Part shown: positions 34,474 through 44,659 of the stretch, in pieces
Layout: each line of letters starts with the position of its first letter
Position numbering within the stretch: position 1 is the stretch's first letter
Assembly (NCBI GenBank): GCA_023388515.1
Contig: JAEWGD010000006.1
Coordinates: forward strand, 62,001 to 126,000
Direction: 5' to 3'
Length of the DNA: 64,000 nt
Source: Bacillota bacterium
Lineage (GTDB): Bacteria; Bacillota; Clostridia; Oscillospirales; Ruminococcaceae
The notes under the pieces: model-generated
What the model saw: the letters and a program-made list of their open reading frames with translations, nothing else
Database searches by the model: none
What the model was told of the DNA's origin: nothing
Position numbers and translations under genes: made by a program

Positions 34474-34493
34474 GGGTTCAATTAGTTGAACCC
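34474..34493 (+). terminator. Hairpin between greA and lysS
   Basis: A perfect 8-bp stem, GGGTTCAA/TTGAACCC, with loop TTAG, followed by TTTATTA. It could attenuate transcription into lysS, whose start is 30 bases further on. Confidence 0.55.
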
Positions 34494-34522
34494 TTTATTA
34501 ATGATAAAAGGCGGTTTGTTTG

Positions 34523-36028
34523 ATGAATGAAAATCAGGATAATCTTTTAACAGAAGAAGTTGTTGAACAGGATATTAACATTTTAAAGAAGGTTAGGATT
34601 GAGAAGCTAAAGGAGCTAAAAGAGAATAATGTCGATCCTTATGAAATAACTAAATATGAAGTTACTGCTAAAAATGTTGATATAAAAGATAATTTTGAAG
34701 AGATGGATGGAAAAACTGTATCTATTGCTGGGCGAATTATGAGTTGGCGTGATATGGGTAAGGCGAATTTTATTGATATTGCTGATAATACTGGTAGATT
34801 ACAGGTTTATGTTAAGATGAATGATATTGGTGAGGATAACTTTGCGGAGTTTAAAAAGTGGGATATTGGTGATATTGTTGGAATTGAGGGCATGGTTTTT
34901 AGAACTAGGCGTGGAGAAATTTCGATACATACCACTAAAATCACGATGCTTTCAAAGTCACTTTTACCGCTGCCTGAAAAGTGGCATGGTTTAAAGGATC
35001 AAGATATACGTTACCGTCAGCGTTATGTTGACTTGATTGTAAACCCTGATGTTAGGGATACATTTATGAAACGCAGTATGATTTTGCGTGAGATTAGAAG
35101 TTATTTGGATAATTTAGGATATTTGGAAGTGGATACTCCTGTATTGCACACGTTGGAAATTGGTGCGGCAGCAAGACCATTCAAGACACACCATAATGCG
35201 TTGGATTTGGATATGTACCTAAGAATTGAAACTGAATTATATCTAAAAAGGCTTATTGTTGGTGGTTTTGAAAAGGTTTATGAAGTTGGACGTATATTTA
35301 GAAATGAGGGTATGGATACTTCACATAATCCTGAATTTACAACAATTGAAATGTATCAGGCATATACTGATTATTTTGGAATGATGGATATAATTGAAGA
35401 TATGTATAAGGTTATAACTAAGAAAATTTGTGGAACAGATGCTATTGAATATCAGGGTGTTGAAATCAACATGGGTGAAAAGTGGGAGAGGCTCACTATG
35501 GTTGAATCAGTGCTTAAATATGCTGGTGTTGATTATAATTCATGGGAAACAGATGAGGATGCAAGGGCTTGTGCAAAGTCACGCAATGTCGAGGTTGATG
35601 AAGGTAAGGGTGCTACTAAGGGGCATGTTCTAATTGCATTTTTTGAGGAATTTGTTGAGGACAAGCTGATACAGCCAACGATTATTTATGATTATCCAGT
35701 TGAGAATTCTCCACTTGCAAAAAGAAAAGCAAGTAATCCGTTATTCACTGAAAGATTTGAGTATTTTATATATGCAAGGGAAATGGGAAATGCTTTTTCT
35801 GAGTTGAATGACCCGATAGACCAACGAGAACGTTTTGCAAAACAGGTTGAGGCAAAGCGTGCACAGGGTGCTAATGCTGAATTGGATGAGGATTTCATTA
35901 CAGCACTTGAATATGGTATGCCACCAACAGGTGGGTTAGGCTTTGGACTTGATAGATTAGTTATGCTTTTGACAAATAGTGCATCAATTCGTGATGTATT
36001 GTTGTTCCCAACGATGAAACCAATGTAA
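34523..36028 (+). CDS. lysS: Lysine--tRNA ligase, class II
   Basis: A class II synthetase of 501 residues (start ATG 34523, GGCGG upstream). It has an N-terminal OB-fold anticodon-binding domain (VSIAGRIMSWRDMGKANFID), motif 1 around YLEVDTPVLHT, motif 2 around GRIFRNEGMDTSHNPEFTT and motif 3 GGLGFGLDRLVML. greA next to lysS is a common order in Gram-positive bacteria. A strong hairpin follows the stop. Confidence 0.97.
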   Translation: MNENQDNLLTEEVVEQDINILKKVRIEKLKELKENNVDPYEITKYEVTAKNVDIKDNFEEMDGKTVSIAGRIMSWRDMGKANFIDIADNTGRLQVYVKMNDIGEDNFAEFKKWDIGDIVGIEGMVFRTRRGEISIHTTKITMLSKSLLPLPEKWHGLKDQDIRYRQRYVDLIVNPDVRDTFMKRSMILREIRSYLDNLGYLEVDTPVLHTLEIGAAARPFKTHHNALDLDMYLRIETELYLKRLIVGGFEKVYEVGRIFRNEGMDTSHNPEFTTIEMYQAYTDYFGMMDIIEDMYKVITKKICGTDAIEYQGVEINMGEKWERLTMVESVLKYAGVDYNSWETDEDARACAKSRNVEVDEGKGATKGHVLIAFFEEFVEDKLIQPTIIYDYPVENSPLAKRKASNPLFTERFEYFIYAREMGNAFSELNDPIDQRERFAKQVEAKRAQGANAELDEDFITALEYGMPPTGGLGFGLDRLVMLLTNSASIRDVLLFPTMKPM

Positions 36029-36042
36029 AATAGAATATTTAC

Positions 36043-36082
36043 AGTTGTAGTCCATAGGAAATAAATCCTATGGACTACAACT
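36043..36082 (+). terminator. Long-stem terminator after lysS
   Basis: A perfect 17-bp stem (36043-36059 with 36066-36082) encloses a six-base loop. The following sequence is TGATTATTTATTTT, T-rich but broken. Confidence 0.7.
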
Positions 36083-36110
36083 GATTATTTATTTTATAAA
36101 ACAACAGGAG

Positions 36111-36144
36111 AAGAGGCAGTTCACCAGATAATGAACTGCCTCTT
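36111..36144 (-). terminator. Second hairpin, likely terminator of agrBD
   Basis: AAGAGGCAGTTCA (36111-36123) pairs perfectly with TGAACTGCCTCTT (36132-36144). Read on the minus strand, downstream of agrD, it is followed by TCTCCTGTTGTTTT. It lies 106 bases beyond the agrD stop. Confidence 0.5.
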
Positions 36145-36250
36145 GCAGGAGTAAAATGTAATTTAATTACATTAGAAATCAGACAAATAATAAAATCGAC
36201 GAAAATTTTATATTTGTAGTCATTGTACTTTGAGTTATTTTTCTCTCTGT

Positions 36251-36382
36251 TTAAGCTTTAAACTTCTTTATACCTTTAGGTACCTGAGGTTGATATGTCC
36301 AACCAATGCAGGCGGAGTTGTTTGCTTTTGAAATACTCTTTTCTGCAAGTTTTGCGATTAATTTAAGACATTGTTTCTTCAT
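36251..36382 (-). CDS. agrD: AgrD-type cyclic autoinducer peptide precursor
   Basis: A 43-residue gene with a clear AAGGAG ribosome-binding site. It has the full AgrD layout: an amphipathic N-terminal helix (MKKQCLKLIAKLAEKSISKA), a core NNSACIGWT and a C-terminal recognition tail YQPQVPKGIKKFKA. Aligning the tail with staphylococcal VPKEL places the macrocycle at Cys25-Thr29 (CIGWT), close to what I recall as the CLWFT ring of Clostridium perfringens AgrD. AgrB would cleave after Thr29 and form the thiolactone. Its first 20 bases overlap the end of agrB. No agrC or agrA lies nearby. Confidence 0.88.
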   Translation of the reverse strand: MKKQCLKLIAKLAEKSISKANNSACIGWTYQPQVPKGIKKFKA

Positions 36383-36953
36383 GTTTTAAATTCTCCTTTT
36401 TTGATAATAATATCAATACAGCCGAAGCTGATATTGCCCACGATGTTGCCAATGAAAAATCTTGCTTATTCCAAATTAGGAAAGCGATACCTAAGAAAGA
36501 AAATGCAGAAAGCAAAGCGATACTAATTTTTCTGTATTTTGATTTTTCCTCAATAGTCAAGGGATTGTTTTCATGTTCGACAGGAGAACGAACAACAATA
36601 ATAGGAAACGAAACACATAAAAGGATAATGGAAATTAGCGTTTTAAAATTATATATATATGTATTTGCCAATAGCAGGCTAACATAAATTGATACAGAAA
36701 TAAAGTAACATTGAATATATTTTTTACAATGGTATCCACCAGAGTATGCTCTTATTAGGTAGAACACAATACAGAATATTAAACTTATTATTAGAGTTTT
36801 AGATAGTAGTGCAATAATTGCTATTGTAGCAGTAATAAGTAAATTGTTTATAAATAATTCTATTCCGTAAATATAAAAGTTTCTGTTTTCAATTTTAATA
36901 ATTTTATTAGCAATAAGATAGAGGGTGATTTCTTCAGCAATAAATCTTAACAT
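36363..36953 (-). CDS. agrB: AgrB-family peptide-processing membrane protease
   Basis: AgrB cuts the AgrD C-terminus and closes the thiolactone ring. The 196-residue protein has about six membrane segments. It carries the catalytic pair His75 and Cys82 in RAYSGGYHCKKYIQC, with the seven-residue spacing of His77/Cys84 in Staphylococcus aureus AgrB. It reads straight into agrD with a 20-base overlap. A promoter lies 32 bases upstream. The usual sensor kinase AgrC and response regulator AgrA are not encoded in the window, so the receptor must be elsewhere or different. Confidence 0.92.
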   Translation of the reverse strand: MLRFIAEEITLYLIANKIIKIENRNFYIYGIELFINNLLITATIAIIALLSKTLIISLIFCIVFYLIRAYSGGYHCKKYIQCYFISVSIYVSLLLANTYIYNFKTLISIILLCVSFPIIVVRSPVEHENNPLTIEEKSKYRKISIALLSAFSFLGIAFLIWNKQDFSLATSWAISASAVLILLSKKENLKHEETMS

Positions 36954-36984
36954 TTAACAACCCCTTACTTCATCCATTGATAAC

Positions 36985-37013
36985 AGTATAATATAAAAGA
37001 AAAAAGACCTCAA
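36985..37013 (-). promoter_or_regulatory. Probable promoter of agrBD
   Basis: On the minus strand: TTGAGG (complement of 37008-37013), a 17-base spacer and TATACT (complement of 36985-36990). Confidence 0.6.
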
Positions 37014-37064
37014 TACTTTTCAACTGAATGGCTATAAATCCAAACGGAATGGCAAATAAATTAT

Positions 37065-37090
37065 AATATATGGTATTAAATCCATATATT
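37065..37090 (-). other. Inverted repeat after the pseudouridine synthase gene
   Basis: AATATATGG and CCATATATT form a 9-bp stem around an eight-base loop, 18 bases past the stop on the minus strand and followed by ATAATTTATTTG. It may be a weak terminator or an operator upstream of agrBD. Confidence 0.35.
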
Positions 37091-37107
37091 CAAAGTTAAA
37101 AATTGTA

Positions 37108-38064
37108 TCAAAAAGATTTTTTTATAAACCATATTTTCTCATATGGTAACTTAAATGATTTACAGTTTAAGTAAGAAAGCGAACACTGGTTTTTTATATT
37201 AAACTCTAAGCTATAGGCACATAATGCTTGATGATAAACGCCATATTTTTTATTGACACTTTGTATACCATATTTAGTATCGCCAAGTAAGCAGCATCCT
37301 ATATGAGCCATATGCGCACGAATTTGATGCGTTCTTCCTGTAATTAATTCTATTTCAACGAGCGTTAGAATATTCATGTTTTTTAAAATTTTATATTTCG
37401 TTGTAATCTCCTTGTATCCACTAATTGCTACATCGCTAATGGAAACTTTATTTAGCTCATTGTTTTTATGGAGATAGGCAAGGAGAGTGTCCTCATTTTT
37501 AGGTGGTGTAGATACAGTTAGGCATAAATATTTCTTATGGATTTCCCTATTTCTAATAATTTCATTCATATCACGCAAGGACTGAGCATTCTTTGCTGAG
37601 ATTACAAGCCCACAGGTATTCTTATCAAGGCGATTGCATATAGCGGGTGAGAAGGAATTCTCACTTTGAGGGAGATATTCACCCTTATCATATAAATAAT
37701 GTTTAATTTTATTTATCAAGGTTTCAGTTGATTTATCGTTATCATTATGAACAGCAATACCTATTTCCTTATTAATTATTAGTATGTTTTCATCTTCATA
37801 AATTATATTTAACTCCTTTGATGCTTGTAAAAAGTTAAGCTTATATTCTGTATCATTTTCAAAAAACTCATCATTAATGTACAATTCTAGAATATCACCC
37901 TCAATAAGTTTTGTAGAAATGTCACATCTTTTTTTATTTAGCTTAATTTTTTTAAGCCTAATTGATTTATATAATACACCTTTAGGCAAATTAGGAACAG
38001 CCTTAGTCAAGAATTTGTCAACACGTTGCCCACTGTCATTTGAATTAATAATAAATTTTCTCAT
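37108..38064 (-). CDS. RluA-family rRNA/tRNA pseudouridine synthase
   Basis: A ~318-residue enzyme with an N-terminal S4-like RNA-binding domain (SGQRVDKFLTKAVPNLP) and the RluA catalytic core. The catalytic Asp lies in CNRLDKNTCGLVISAKN, and the later motif GRTHQIRAHMAHIGCCLLGDTKYG is typical. I chose the MRKFII start at 38064, with AGGGA upstream; the open frame extends 15 codons further. The exact uridine target (RluC-, RluD- or RluB-like position) cannot be read from the sequence. Confidence 0.9.
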   Translation of the reverse strand: MRKFIINSNDSGQRVDKFLTKAVPNLPKGVLYKSIRLKKIKLNKKRCDISTKLIEGDILELYINDEFFENDTEYKLNFLQASKELNIIYEDENILIINKEIGIAVHNDNDKSTETLINKIKHYLYDKGEYLPQSENSFSPAICNRLDKNTCGLVISAKNAQSLRDMNEIIRNREIHKKYLCLTVSTPPKNEDTLLAYLHKNNELNKVSISDVAISGYKEITTKYKILKNMNILTLVEIELITGRTHQIRAHMAHIGCCLLGDTKYGIQSVNKKYGVYHQALCAYSLEFNIKNQCSLSYLNCKSFKLPYEKIWFIKKSF

Positions 38065-38231
38065 AAAATCCCTCATATTTTCTGATTGATATTGTTGAAT
38101 ATATAACATATAAAGTATAACATATTTTTTTTATTAAAAAAAGCTTTTAAAAGTTGAAGAAATATATTATACTAGTAAGAGGAGATTTGAGTATAATCAA
38201 AAGAAAATAATCAAAAAGGTGTAAAATAACA

Positions 38232-38918
38232 ATGAATGATAATTTTCATAAGGGACATAGAGAAAGACTAAAAAAGCGTTTTCTTGAATTAGGTATTGAT
38301 AATTTTCAAGACCATGAAATTCTTGAGCTTTTGTTATATTATTCAATTCCACGAAGGAATACAAATGAAATTGCACATAAGCTTATAAAAAAATGCAGAG
38401 GACTAAGCAATGTATTTGACGCAGATATAAATATACTGACAGAGATTCCTTATATAACTGAAAATAGTGCTATTTTATTAAAGCTAATTCCTCAGCTGTT
38501 AAAAAAGTATTCGTTAGAAAAACATGACCATTGTGCAGGAAACGACATAGAAAATATTATGAATTATGCTAAAAAGCTATTTATTGGAGAGCCGTTTGAA
38601 AAGCTTATTGCAATTAGCTTAAACGATAACTTGCAGATTGTTTCAAGTAGAGTAATTGCAACAGGTATTATAAATACAGTAGCAGTTAATATAAAAAAGA
38701 TAATAGAGTTTACTTATCAGTCACATAGTGATATGATTATATTGGCACATAATCATCCAAATGGCATTCCTATGGCATCATCAGATGATGTAAATACGAC
38801 AAGGTATTTGTATAATATATTGAAGCCTATTGGTATAACTTTGCTTGACCATATTATTGTAGCAGATAATAAAGCAATATCGATGAAGGATTGTGGAGTA
38901 TTCAGTTTAACTGATTAA
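38232..38918 (+). CDS. radC: RadC/YeeS-family JAB-domain protein
   Basis: A 228-residue protein with a helix-hairpin-helix-like N-terminus ([28 protein letters not shown]) and a C-terminal JAMM-type domain with the metal-binding pattern [17 protein letters not shown]. The family name comes from early DNA-repair genetics; its real role is unresolved. It sits 22 bases ahead of uvrB, in a natural DNA-repair setting, and is probably co-transcribed with uvrBA. AAAAAGGTG lies about ten bases before the ATG. Confidence 0.9.
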   Translation: MNDNFHKGHRERLKKRFLELGIDNFQDHEILELLLYYSIPRRNTNEIAHKLIKKCRGLSNVFDADINILTEIPYITENSAILLKLIPQLLKKYSLEKHDHCAGNDIENIMNYAKKLFIGEPFEKLIAISLNDNLQIVSSRVIATGIINTVAVNIKKIIEFTYQSHSDMIILAHNHPNGIPMASSDDVNTTRYLYNILKPIGITLLDHIIVADNKAISMKDCGVFSLTD

Positions 38919-38940
38919 AAAATATTTTGTTGGAGTTAAT

Positions 38941-40914
38941 ATGGATAAATTTGAATTAGTATCAACCTATAAGCCATCTGGCGACCAGCCTGAGGCAATT
39001 ACAAAGCTTGTTGATGGGCTTAATAAGGGTTATAAGGAACAAACACTGTTAGGTGTTACAGGTTCAGGAAAAACCTTTACGATGGCTAATGTAATTCAAC
39101 AGATAAATAAACCAACGCTTGTGCTGGCACATAATAAAATTCTTGCGGCACAGCTTTGCTCTGAATTCAAGGAGTTTTTCCCTAATAATTCAGTGGAATA
39201 TTTTGTTTCGTATTATGATTATTATCAGCCAGAAGCATATATTCCAAGTACAGATAGCTTTATAGAAAAAGATTCTTCAATAAATGAGGAGATAGATAAG
39301 CTAAGACATTCAGCGACAACTTCATTAACCGAACGTCGTGATGTAATTATTGTTGCAAGTGTATCCTGTATATATTCATTGGGTAATCCTGATGATTATC
39401 GCTCAATGGTTGTTTCGATTAGAAAAGGTATGGAGAAGTCAAGAGAAAAATTGTTGGAAGAACTTGTGAATATACAGTATGAGCGTAATGATATAAGTTT
39501 GACAAGAAATAAGTTTCGTGTTAGAGGTGATGTGGTTGAGATTTTCTCTCCATCAGCTACTGATAAGGCGATAAGGGTTGAGTTTTTTGGCGATGAGATT
39601 GATAGAATAAGTGAAGTGAGTGTAGTAACGGGTGAGGTTCTGTCTACAATGCAACATATTGCGATATTTCCGGCATCACATTATATAGTAAGTCCTGATA
39701 AAATGGAGGATGCGTTAAAGGAAATAGATGAGGAGTTAGCTGAAAGAATAGAATATTTTACGAGTAATAATATGCTTATTGAGGCACAGAGAATAACACA
39801 GCGAACTCATTATGATATGGAAATGTTAAAAGAAATCGGTTTTTGCAGTGGCGTTGAGAACTATTCAAGAGTTCTGTCAAGACGTCCTAAGGGGAGTATT
39901 CCATATACTTTGCTAGACCATTTTCCAGATGATTTTCTGCTTATTGTTGATGAAAGCCATGTAACACTTCCACAGGTGAGGGGAATGTATGCAGGCGATA
40001 GAGCGAGGAAAAATACGCTGATTGAGTATGGCTTTAGATTACCGAGTGCGTTTGATAATAGACCACTTAATTTTGATGAATTTTATGATCATATTAATCA
40101 AGCTATATTTGTAAGTGCAACTCCTGGAGTAATTGAAAAAGAGAAATCTAAGCAGATTGTGGAACAGGTTATACGCCCAACAGGCTTGATTGACCCAGAA
40201 ATAATTGTTAAGCCGATTGAGGGGCAAATTGAGGATTTAATGTTTGAGATTAATTCAAGGGTAGAAAAAAATGAACGTGTGTTAATTACGACATTGACAA
40301 AAAAGATGGCTGAGGATTTAACAACATATCTAGAGAATATGGGTGTAAAGGTAAGATATTTACATCATGATATAGATACTATTGAACGTATGGAGATTAT
40401 CAGAGATTTGCGATTGGGTGAGTTTGATGTTTTAGTAGGAATTAACCTTTTGCGTGAGGGATTAGACTTGCCAGAGGTATCACTTGTAGCAATTCTTGAT
40501 GCAGATAAAGAGGGCTTCCTAAGGAGTGAAACATCGCTTGTTCAAACGATAGGACGAGCAGCAAGAAATTCAGAGGGTAAGGTAATAATGTATGCTGACA
40601 GTGTTACAGGTTCAATGGAAAGAGCTATTCTTGAAACTGAGCGTCGCCGAATGATTCAGATAGAATACAATGAAAAGCATGGCATTGTTCCAAAAACTAT
40701 AATAAAAGAGGTTAGAGATGTCCTTGAGATAACTAATAAAGAAAAAGTGGAACAGATTTCAAGTGGCAAGAAGATGACTGTTAAGGATAGAAGAGAGCTT
40801 ATAGATAAACTCAAGGTTGAGATGAAAAATGCAGCAAAGATGCTGGAGTTTGAACACGCTGCATATTTAAGAGATAAGATTGCTGAACACAAAAGGATTT
40901 TGGAGGAAATATGA
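38941..40914 (+). CDS. uvrB: Excinuclease ABC subunit B
   Basis: UvrB is the damage-verifying helicase-like subunit of nucleotide excision repair. The 657-residue length is standard. Visible motifs are Walker [15 protein letters not shown], the beta-hairpin region [20 protein letters not shown] (Walker B) and ATPG, with helicase motif VI in QTIGRAARN. The C-terminal UVR domain ([27 protein letters not shown]) recruits UvrC, whose gene is not present. Its stop overlaps the uvrA start as ATGA. Confidence 0.97.
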   Translation: MDKFELVSTYKPSGDQPEAITKLVDGLNKGYKEQTLLGVTGSGKTFTMANVIQQINKPTLVLAHNKILAAQLCSEFKEFFPNNSVEYFVSYYDYYQPEAYIPSTDSFIEKDSSINEEIDKLRHSATTSLTERRDVIIVASVSCIYSLGNPDDYRSMVVSIRKGMEKSREKLLEELVNIQYERNDISLTRNKFRVRGDVVEIFSPSATDKAIRVEFFGDEIDRISEVSVVTGEVLSTMQHIAIFPASHYIVSPDKMEDALKEIDEELAERIEYFTSNNMLIEAQRITQRTHYDMEMLKEIGFCSGVENYSRVLSRRPKGSIPYTLLDHFPDDFLLIVDESHVTLPQVRGMYAGDRARKNTLIEYGFRLPSAFDNRPLNFDEFYDHINQAIFVSATPGVIEKEKSKQIVEQVIRPTGLIDPEIIVKPIEGQIEDLMFEINSRVEKNERVLITTLTKKMAEDLTTYLENMGVKVRYLHHDIDTIERMEIIRDLRLGEFDVLVGINLLREGLDLPEVSLVAILDADKEGFLRSETSLVQTIGRAARNSEGKVIMYADSVTGSMERAILETERRRMIQIEYNEKHGIVPKTIIKEVRDVLEITNKEKVEQISSGKKMTVKDRRELIDKLKVEMKNAAKMLEFEHAAYLRDKIAEHKRILEEI

Positions 40915-43736
40915 GGAATAAAATAATAATAAAGGGTGCTAGGGAGCATAACTTAAAGAATATAGATATAGAACTTCCAAGAGATAAGTTTATTGTTATG
41001 ACAGGTGTGTCAGGTTCAGGAAAGTCATCGCTTGCATTTGACACTATTTATGCAGATGGACAGAGAAGATATGTCGAAAGCCTATCGTCATATGCAAGAC
41101 AGTTTTTGGGGCAAATGGAAAAACCAGATGCAGATAGCATTGAGGGCTTATCGCCAGCAATATCAATAGACCAGAAAACAACATCTAAAAACCCACGCTC
41201 AACAGTTGGAACAGTAACAGAAATACATGATTACTTGCGATTGCTTTATGCAAGAATAGGTATTCCTCATTGTCCGATATGTAATAGGGAGATTAGTCAA
41301 CAAACAATTGATCAGGTTGTTGATCAGGTTATGGAGTTAAAGGAAGGTACTAAAATTCAACTGCTTGCACCGATTGTAAGAGGCAGAAAAGGCGAACATA
41401 TTAAGGAGCTTGAACAGGCAAGACGTTCAGGCTATGTTCGTGTGAGAATTGATGGTAATATGTATGAACTTTCCGAGGAAATAAAGATTGAGAAAAATAA
41501 AAAGCATACAATTGAGGTTGTTGTTGACCGCCTTGTAATTAAAGAGGGCATAAATTCACGTCTTGCAGATAGCTTAGAAACCGTCACATCTCTTTCAGGA
41601 GGGCTGATAGTTGTTGACATCATAGATGGTGAAGAAATGCTTTTCTCTCTAAGCTACGCCTGCCCAGAGCATAATATAAGCATTGACGAGCTTGCTCCAA
41701 GAATGTTTTCGTTTAACAATCCATTTGGAGCTTGTGAAAAATGTACAGGATTAGGTATATTCAATGAAATAGACCCTGATTTGATTATTCCTAATAAGGA
41801 TTTGAGTATAAAAGAGGGTGCAATTAAGGCGAGTGGTTGGAACACTCTCGATAGTAGCTCTATTGCTATGATGTATTACAGTGCTATTGCAAAAAAGCAT
41901 AAGATTTCTCTATCAACACCTGTTAAAAACTTACCAAAGGAAGTTATAGATATATTTTTATATGGCACAAATGGTGAGAAGCTACACTTAACTCGCTCAA
42001 AGGATTTAGGTGGAGGAAAGTATTATACAGATTTTGAGGGTATCATTAATAACCTTAAACGTCGTTATCGTGAAACAACGAGTGAATATTCAAAGGACGA
42101 AATTTCAGCTTGCATGACGGAAGTTAAATGCCCACAGTGTAATGGGCAGAGGCTTAAAAAAGAAAGTCTTGCTGTTACAGTTGGTGATATAAACATAAGT
42201 AAGCTTTCAGAAAAATCAGTTGCCGACACGTTAGTTTTCTTTAATGATTTAGTTCTTTCCGAGCATGATATGTTTATAGCTGAAAGTATAATTAAGGAGA
42301 TAAAAGAGCGTTTGGGCTTTTTGAAAAATGTAGGCTTGGAATACCTGTCTATGTCACGTTCTTCTGGCACTCTTTCTGGAGGAGAAAGCCAAAGAATTCG
42401 TCTTGCTACACAGATAGGTTCATCGCTTGTTGGTGTGCTTTATATACTTGATGAGCCTAGTATTGGACTACATCAAAGGGATAATGACAAGCTAATTGAA
42501 ACGTTAAAAAGGCTTAGAGATATAGGCAATACGTTGATTGTTGTTGAGCATGATGACGATACTATTCTTGCCGCTGATTATGTTGTTGACATAGGACCTG
42601 GAGCGGGTGTTCATGGTGGTGAGATTATATTTGAGGGAACTGCCGATAAGCTTATGAAGTGTAAAAAATCTATTACTGGTCAGTATCTAAGTGGCAAAAA
42701 GGTTATTCCTTTACCTGAAGAAAGACGAAAAGGCAATGGAGCTTTCCTAACGATTAAGGGTGCTAAACAGAATAATCTAAAAAATGTTGATGTAACTATA
42801 CCACTTGGAGAATTTGTATGTGTTACAGGTGTTTCGGGTTCTGGAAAATCGTCGCTTGTGAATGAGATTATATATAAGCATCTTGCGGCAAAGCTTAATC
42901 GTGCAAAAATAAAAAGTGGAAGTTTCGATAGCATGGACGGTATAGATAATCTTGATAAGGTTATCAATATTGACCAGTCACCGATTGGCAGAACTCCACG
43001 TTCAAATCCTGCTACTTATACAGGATTATTCACTGATATAAGGGATTTGTTCGCACAGACAAGTGATTCTAAAATGCGTGGTTATGGTCCAGGACGTTTT
43101 TCTTTTAATGTTAGAGGAGGACGTTGTGAGGCTTGTGAGGGTGATGGAATACTAAAGATTGAGATGCACTTTTTACCTGATATATATGTACCATGTGAGG
43201 TATGTAAAGGTAAAAGATACAACCGTGAAACGCTGGAAGTTCACTATAAGGGAAAATCCATATCTGATGTTCTGAATATGACGGTAGATGAGGCAGTAGA
43301 ATTCTTCAGTCCAATTCCTAAAATCGCAAGAAAGCTTTTGACATTACAAGATGTGGGGCTTGGGTATGTGAAAATTGGACAATCCTCTACAACATTATCG
43401 GGAGGAGAGGCACAGAGAGTTAAGCTTGCTACAGAGCTTTCTAAGCGTCCAACTGGCAAAACAGTATATATTTTAGACGAGCCAACAACAGGCTTGCATA
43501 CTGCTGATATTCATAAGCTTATTGAAGTGTTACAGAGGTTGGTTGATTCAGGAAATACAGTTTTAGTTATTGAGCATAACCTAAATGTTATCAAGGTAGC
43601 AGACCATATTATAGATTTAGGACCTGAGGGTGGCGATAAGGGTGGTGCTATTATAAAAATAGGGACTCCCGAAGAAATAATGGCTTGTGAGGAGTCTTAT
43701 ACAGGACAGTATTTAAAAAAGTATCTGCAAAATTAA
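40911..43736 (+). CDS. uvrA: Excinuclease ABC subunit A
   Basis: UvrA is the dimeric ABC ATPase that first finds DNA damage and loads UvrB. The 941 residues contain both nucleotide sites ([15 protein letters not shown] and [15 protein letters not shown]), two ABC signatures ([16 protein letters not shown] and [16 protein letters not shown]) and zinc modules (CPICN, CEKC, CEACEG, CEVCKG). It is translationally coupled to uvrB, and GGAGG lies in the end of uvrB. Confidence 0.98.
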   Translation: MRNKIIIKGAREHNLKNIDIELPRDKFIVMTGVSGSGKSSLAFDTIYADGQRRYVESLSSYARQFLGQMEKPDADSIEGLSPAISIDQKTTSKNPRSTVGTVTEIHDYLRLLYARIGIPHCPICNREISQQTIDQVVDQVMELKEGTKIQLLAPIVRGRKGEHIKELEQARRSGYVRVRIDGNMYELSEEIKIEKNKKHTIEVVVDRLVIKEGINSRLADSLETVTSLSGGLIVVDIIDGEEMLFSLSYACPEHNISIDELAPRMFSFNNPFGACEKCTGLGIFNEIDPDLIIPNKDLSIKEGAIKASGWNTLDSSSIAMMYYSAIAKKHKISLSTPVKNLPKEVIDIFLYGTNGEKLHLTRSKDLGGGKYYTDFEGIINNLKRRYRETTSEYSKDEISACMTEVKCPQCNGQRLKKESLAVTVGDINISKLSEKSVADTLVFFNDLVLSEHDMFIAESIIKEIKERLGFLKNVGLEYLSMSRSSGTLSGGESQRIRLATQIGSSLVGVLYILDEPSIGLHQRDNDKLIETLKRLRDIGNTLIVVEHDDDTILAADYVVDIGPGAGVHGGEIIFEGTADKLMKCKKSITGQYLSGKKVIPLPEERRKGNGAFLTIKGAKQNNLKNVDVTIPLGEFVCVTGVSGSGKSSLVNEIIYKHLAAKLNRAKIKSGSFDSMDGIDNLDKVINIDQSPIGRTPRSNPATYTGLFTDIRDLFAQTSDSKMRGYGPGRFSFNVRGGRCEACEGDGILKIEMHFLPDIYVPCEVCKGKRYNRETLEVHYKGKSISDVLNMTVDEAVEFFSPIPKIARKLLTLQDVGLGYVKIGQSSTTLSGGEAQRVKLATELSKRPTGKTVYILDEPTTGLHTADIHKLIEVLQRLVDSGNTVLVIEHNLNVIKVADHIIDLGPEGGDKGGAIIKIGTPEEIMACEESYTGQYLKKYLQN

Positions 43737-43751
43737 TTAGGAGATAGATTA

Positions 43752-44498
43752 ATGATTATTACAGCTTTGAAAACTCAAATAGTTGAGAATTCTTCATGCA
43801 GTATAGAGGAGCTTTTATCCCAAACTATTAAGTCAATACCTGAAAACAGTGTTGTTGCTATAACTTCAAAGGTGGTTTCGCTTTGTGAGGGGAATGTAGT
43901 AGAAAAGGGGAGCATAAGCAAGGATGAGTTGATAGAAAAAGAAGCAGATTTTTTTCTACCCAAAAGCAATAGTAAATATGATGTTTATTTAACGATTAAA
44001 AATAACTTGTTAATTCCGTCATCTGGAGTTGATGAATCAAACACTAACGGATATTATTTAAAGCTTCCGAAAGATTCTCAAAAAACAGCAAATTCATGTT
44101 GGGCGTTTCTAAGGGGAATGTATAATGTTGAAAATCTAGGCGTTATTATAACTGACAGTGCCCCTTCTCCGCTAAGATGGGGTGTGACGGGAAGATGTAT
44201 TGCTTGCTGTGGATTTAATCCGATAAATGATAAAATTGGTGAGAAAGATTTGTTTGGGAATATACTTACAAAAACTCAAGTTAATATAGCAGACGCATTA
44301 GCGTCATCAGCTGTTTTATGTATGGGTGAATCAAATGAGCAGACTCCAATAGCTATGCTTGAGGAGCTAAATTTTGTGAATTTTGTTAACCATACTCCGA
44401 CAGAAAAAGAATTAGAAGAAATGAATATTGACATCAAGGACGATTTATATGAACAGATTTTGAGAAGCGTTGAGTGGAAAACTCACAAGAAATTATAG
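43752..44498 (+). CDS. CofE-like (F420-0:gamma-glutamyl ligase family) protein
   Basis: A 248-residue protein of the CofE/FbiB ligase family. It has ITSKVVSLCEGNVVE near residue 40, LGVIITDSAPSPLRWGVTGRCIACCGFNP in the centre, matching the family's metal and GTP region (split here across DSAPSPLRWG and TGRCIACCGF), and VNIADALASSAVLCMGE. True CofE adds glutamate to coenzyme F420-0, but Clostridia of this kind are not known to make F420, and no cof genes are near. Homologues have been annotated as possible folate gamma-glutamyl ligases. The substrate is unknown. It follows uvrA by 15 bases and has AGGAGA. Confidence 0.75.
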   Translation: MIITALKTQIVENSSCSIEELLSQTIKSIPENSVVAITSKVVSLCEGNVVEKGSISKDELIEKEADFFLPKSNSKYDVYLTIKNNLLIPSSGVDESNTNGYYLKLPKDSQKTANSCWAFLRGMYNVENLGVIITDSAPSPLRWGVTGRCIACCGFNPINDKIGEKDLFGNILTKTQVNIADALASSAVLCMGESNEQTPIAMLEELNFVNFVNHTPTEKELEEMNIDIKDDLYEQILRSVEWKTHKKL

Positions 44499-44540
44499 GA
44501 ATTATGGGCGATAAAGTCAGTTTTTTATCCATACTCAAAC

Positions 44541-44568
44541 TTGACTTTATTAAGAAAAGTGGTATAAT
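44541..44568 (+). promoter_or_regulatory. Sigma-A-type promoter for tepA-ylzJ
   Basis: TTGACT (44541-44546), a 16-base spacer and TATAAT (44563-44568). It sits just after a GATAAA/TTTATC inverted repeat that may end the uvr transcript. Confidence 0.6.
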
Positions 44569-44659
44569 TAAAAATATATGTATATATTCATTGTTAGGAG
44601 AAATAATATATTATTGAATAGTATAATTAATAGTATTTTATTGAATGGATGTATGATAT

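Noticed and set aside
36954..38064. Search for agrC/agrA beside agrBD.
   Set aside because: The upstream gene is an RluA-type pseudouridine synthase and the downstream one is lysS; neither flank holds a histidine kinase or a LytTR regulator.
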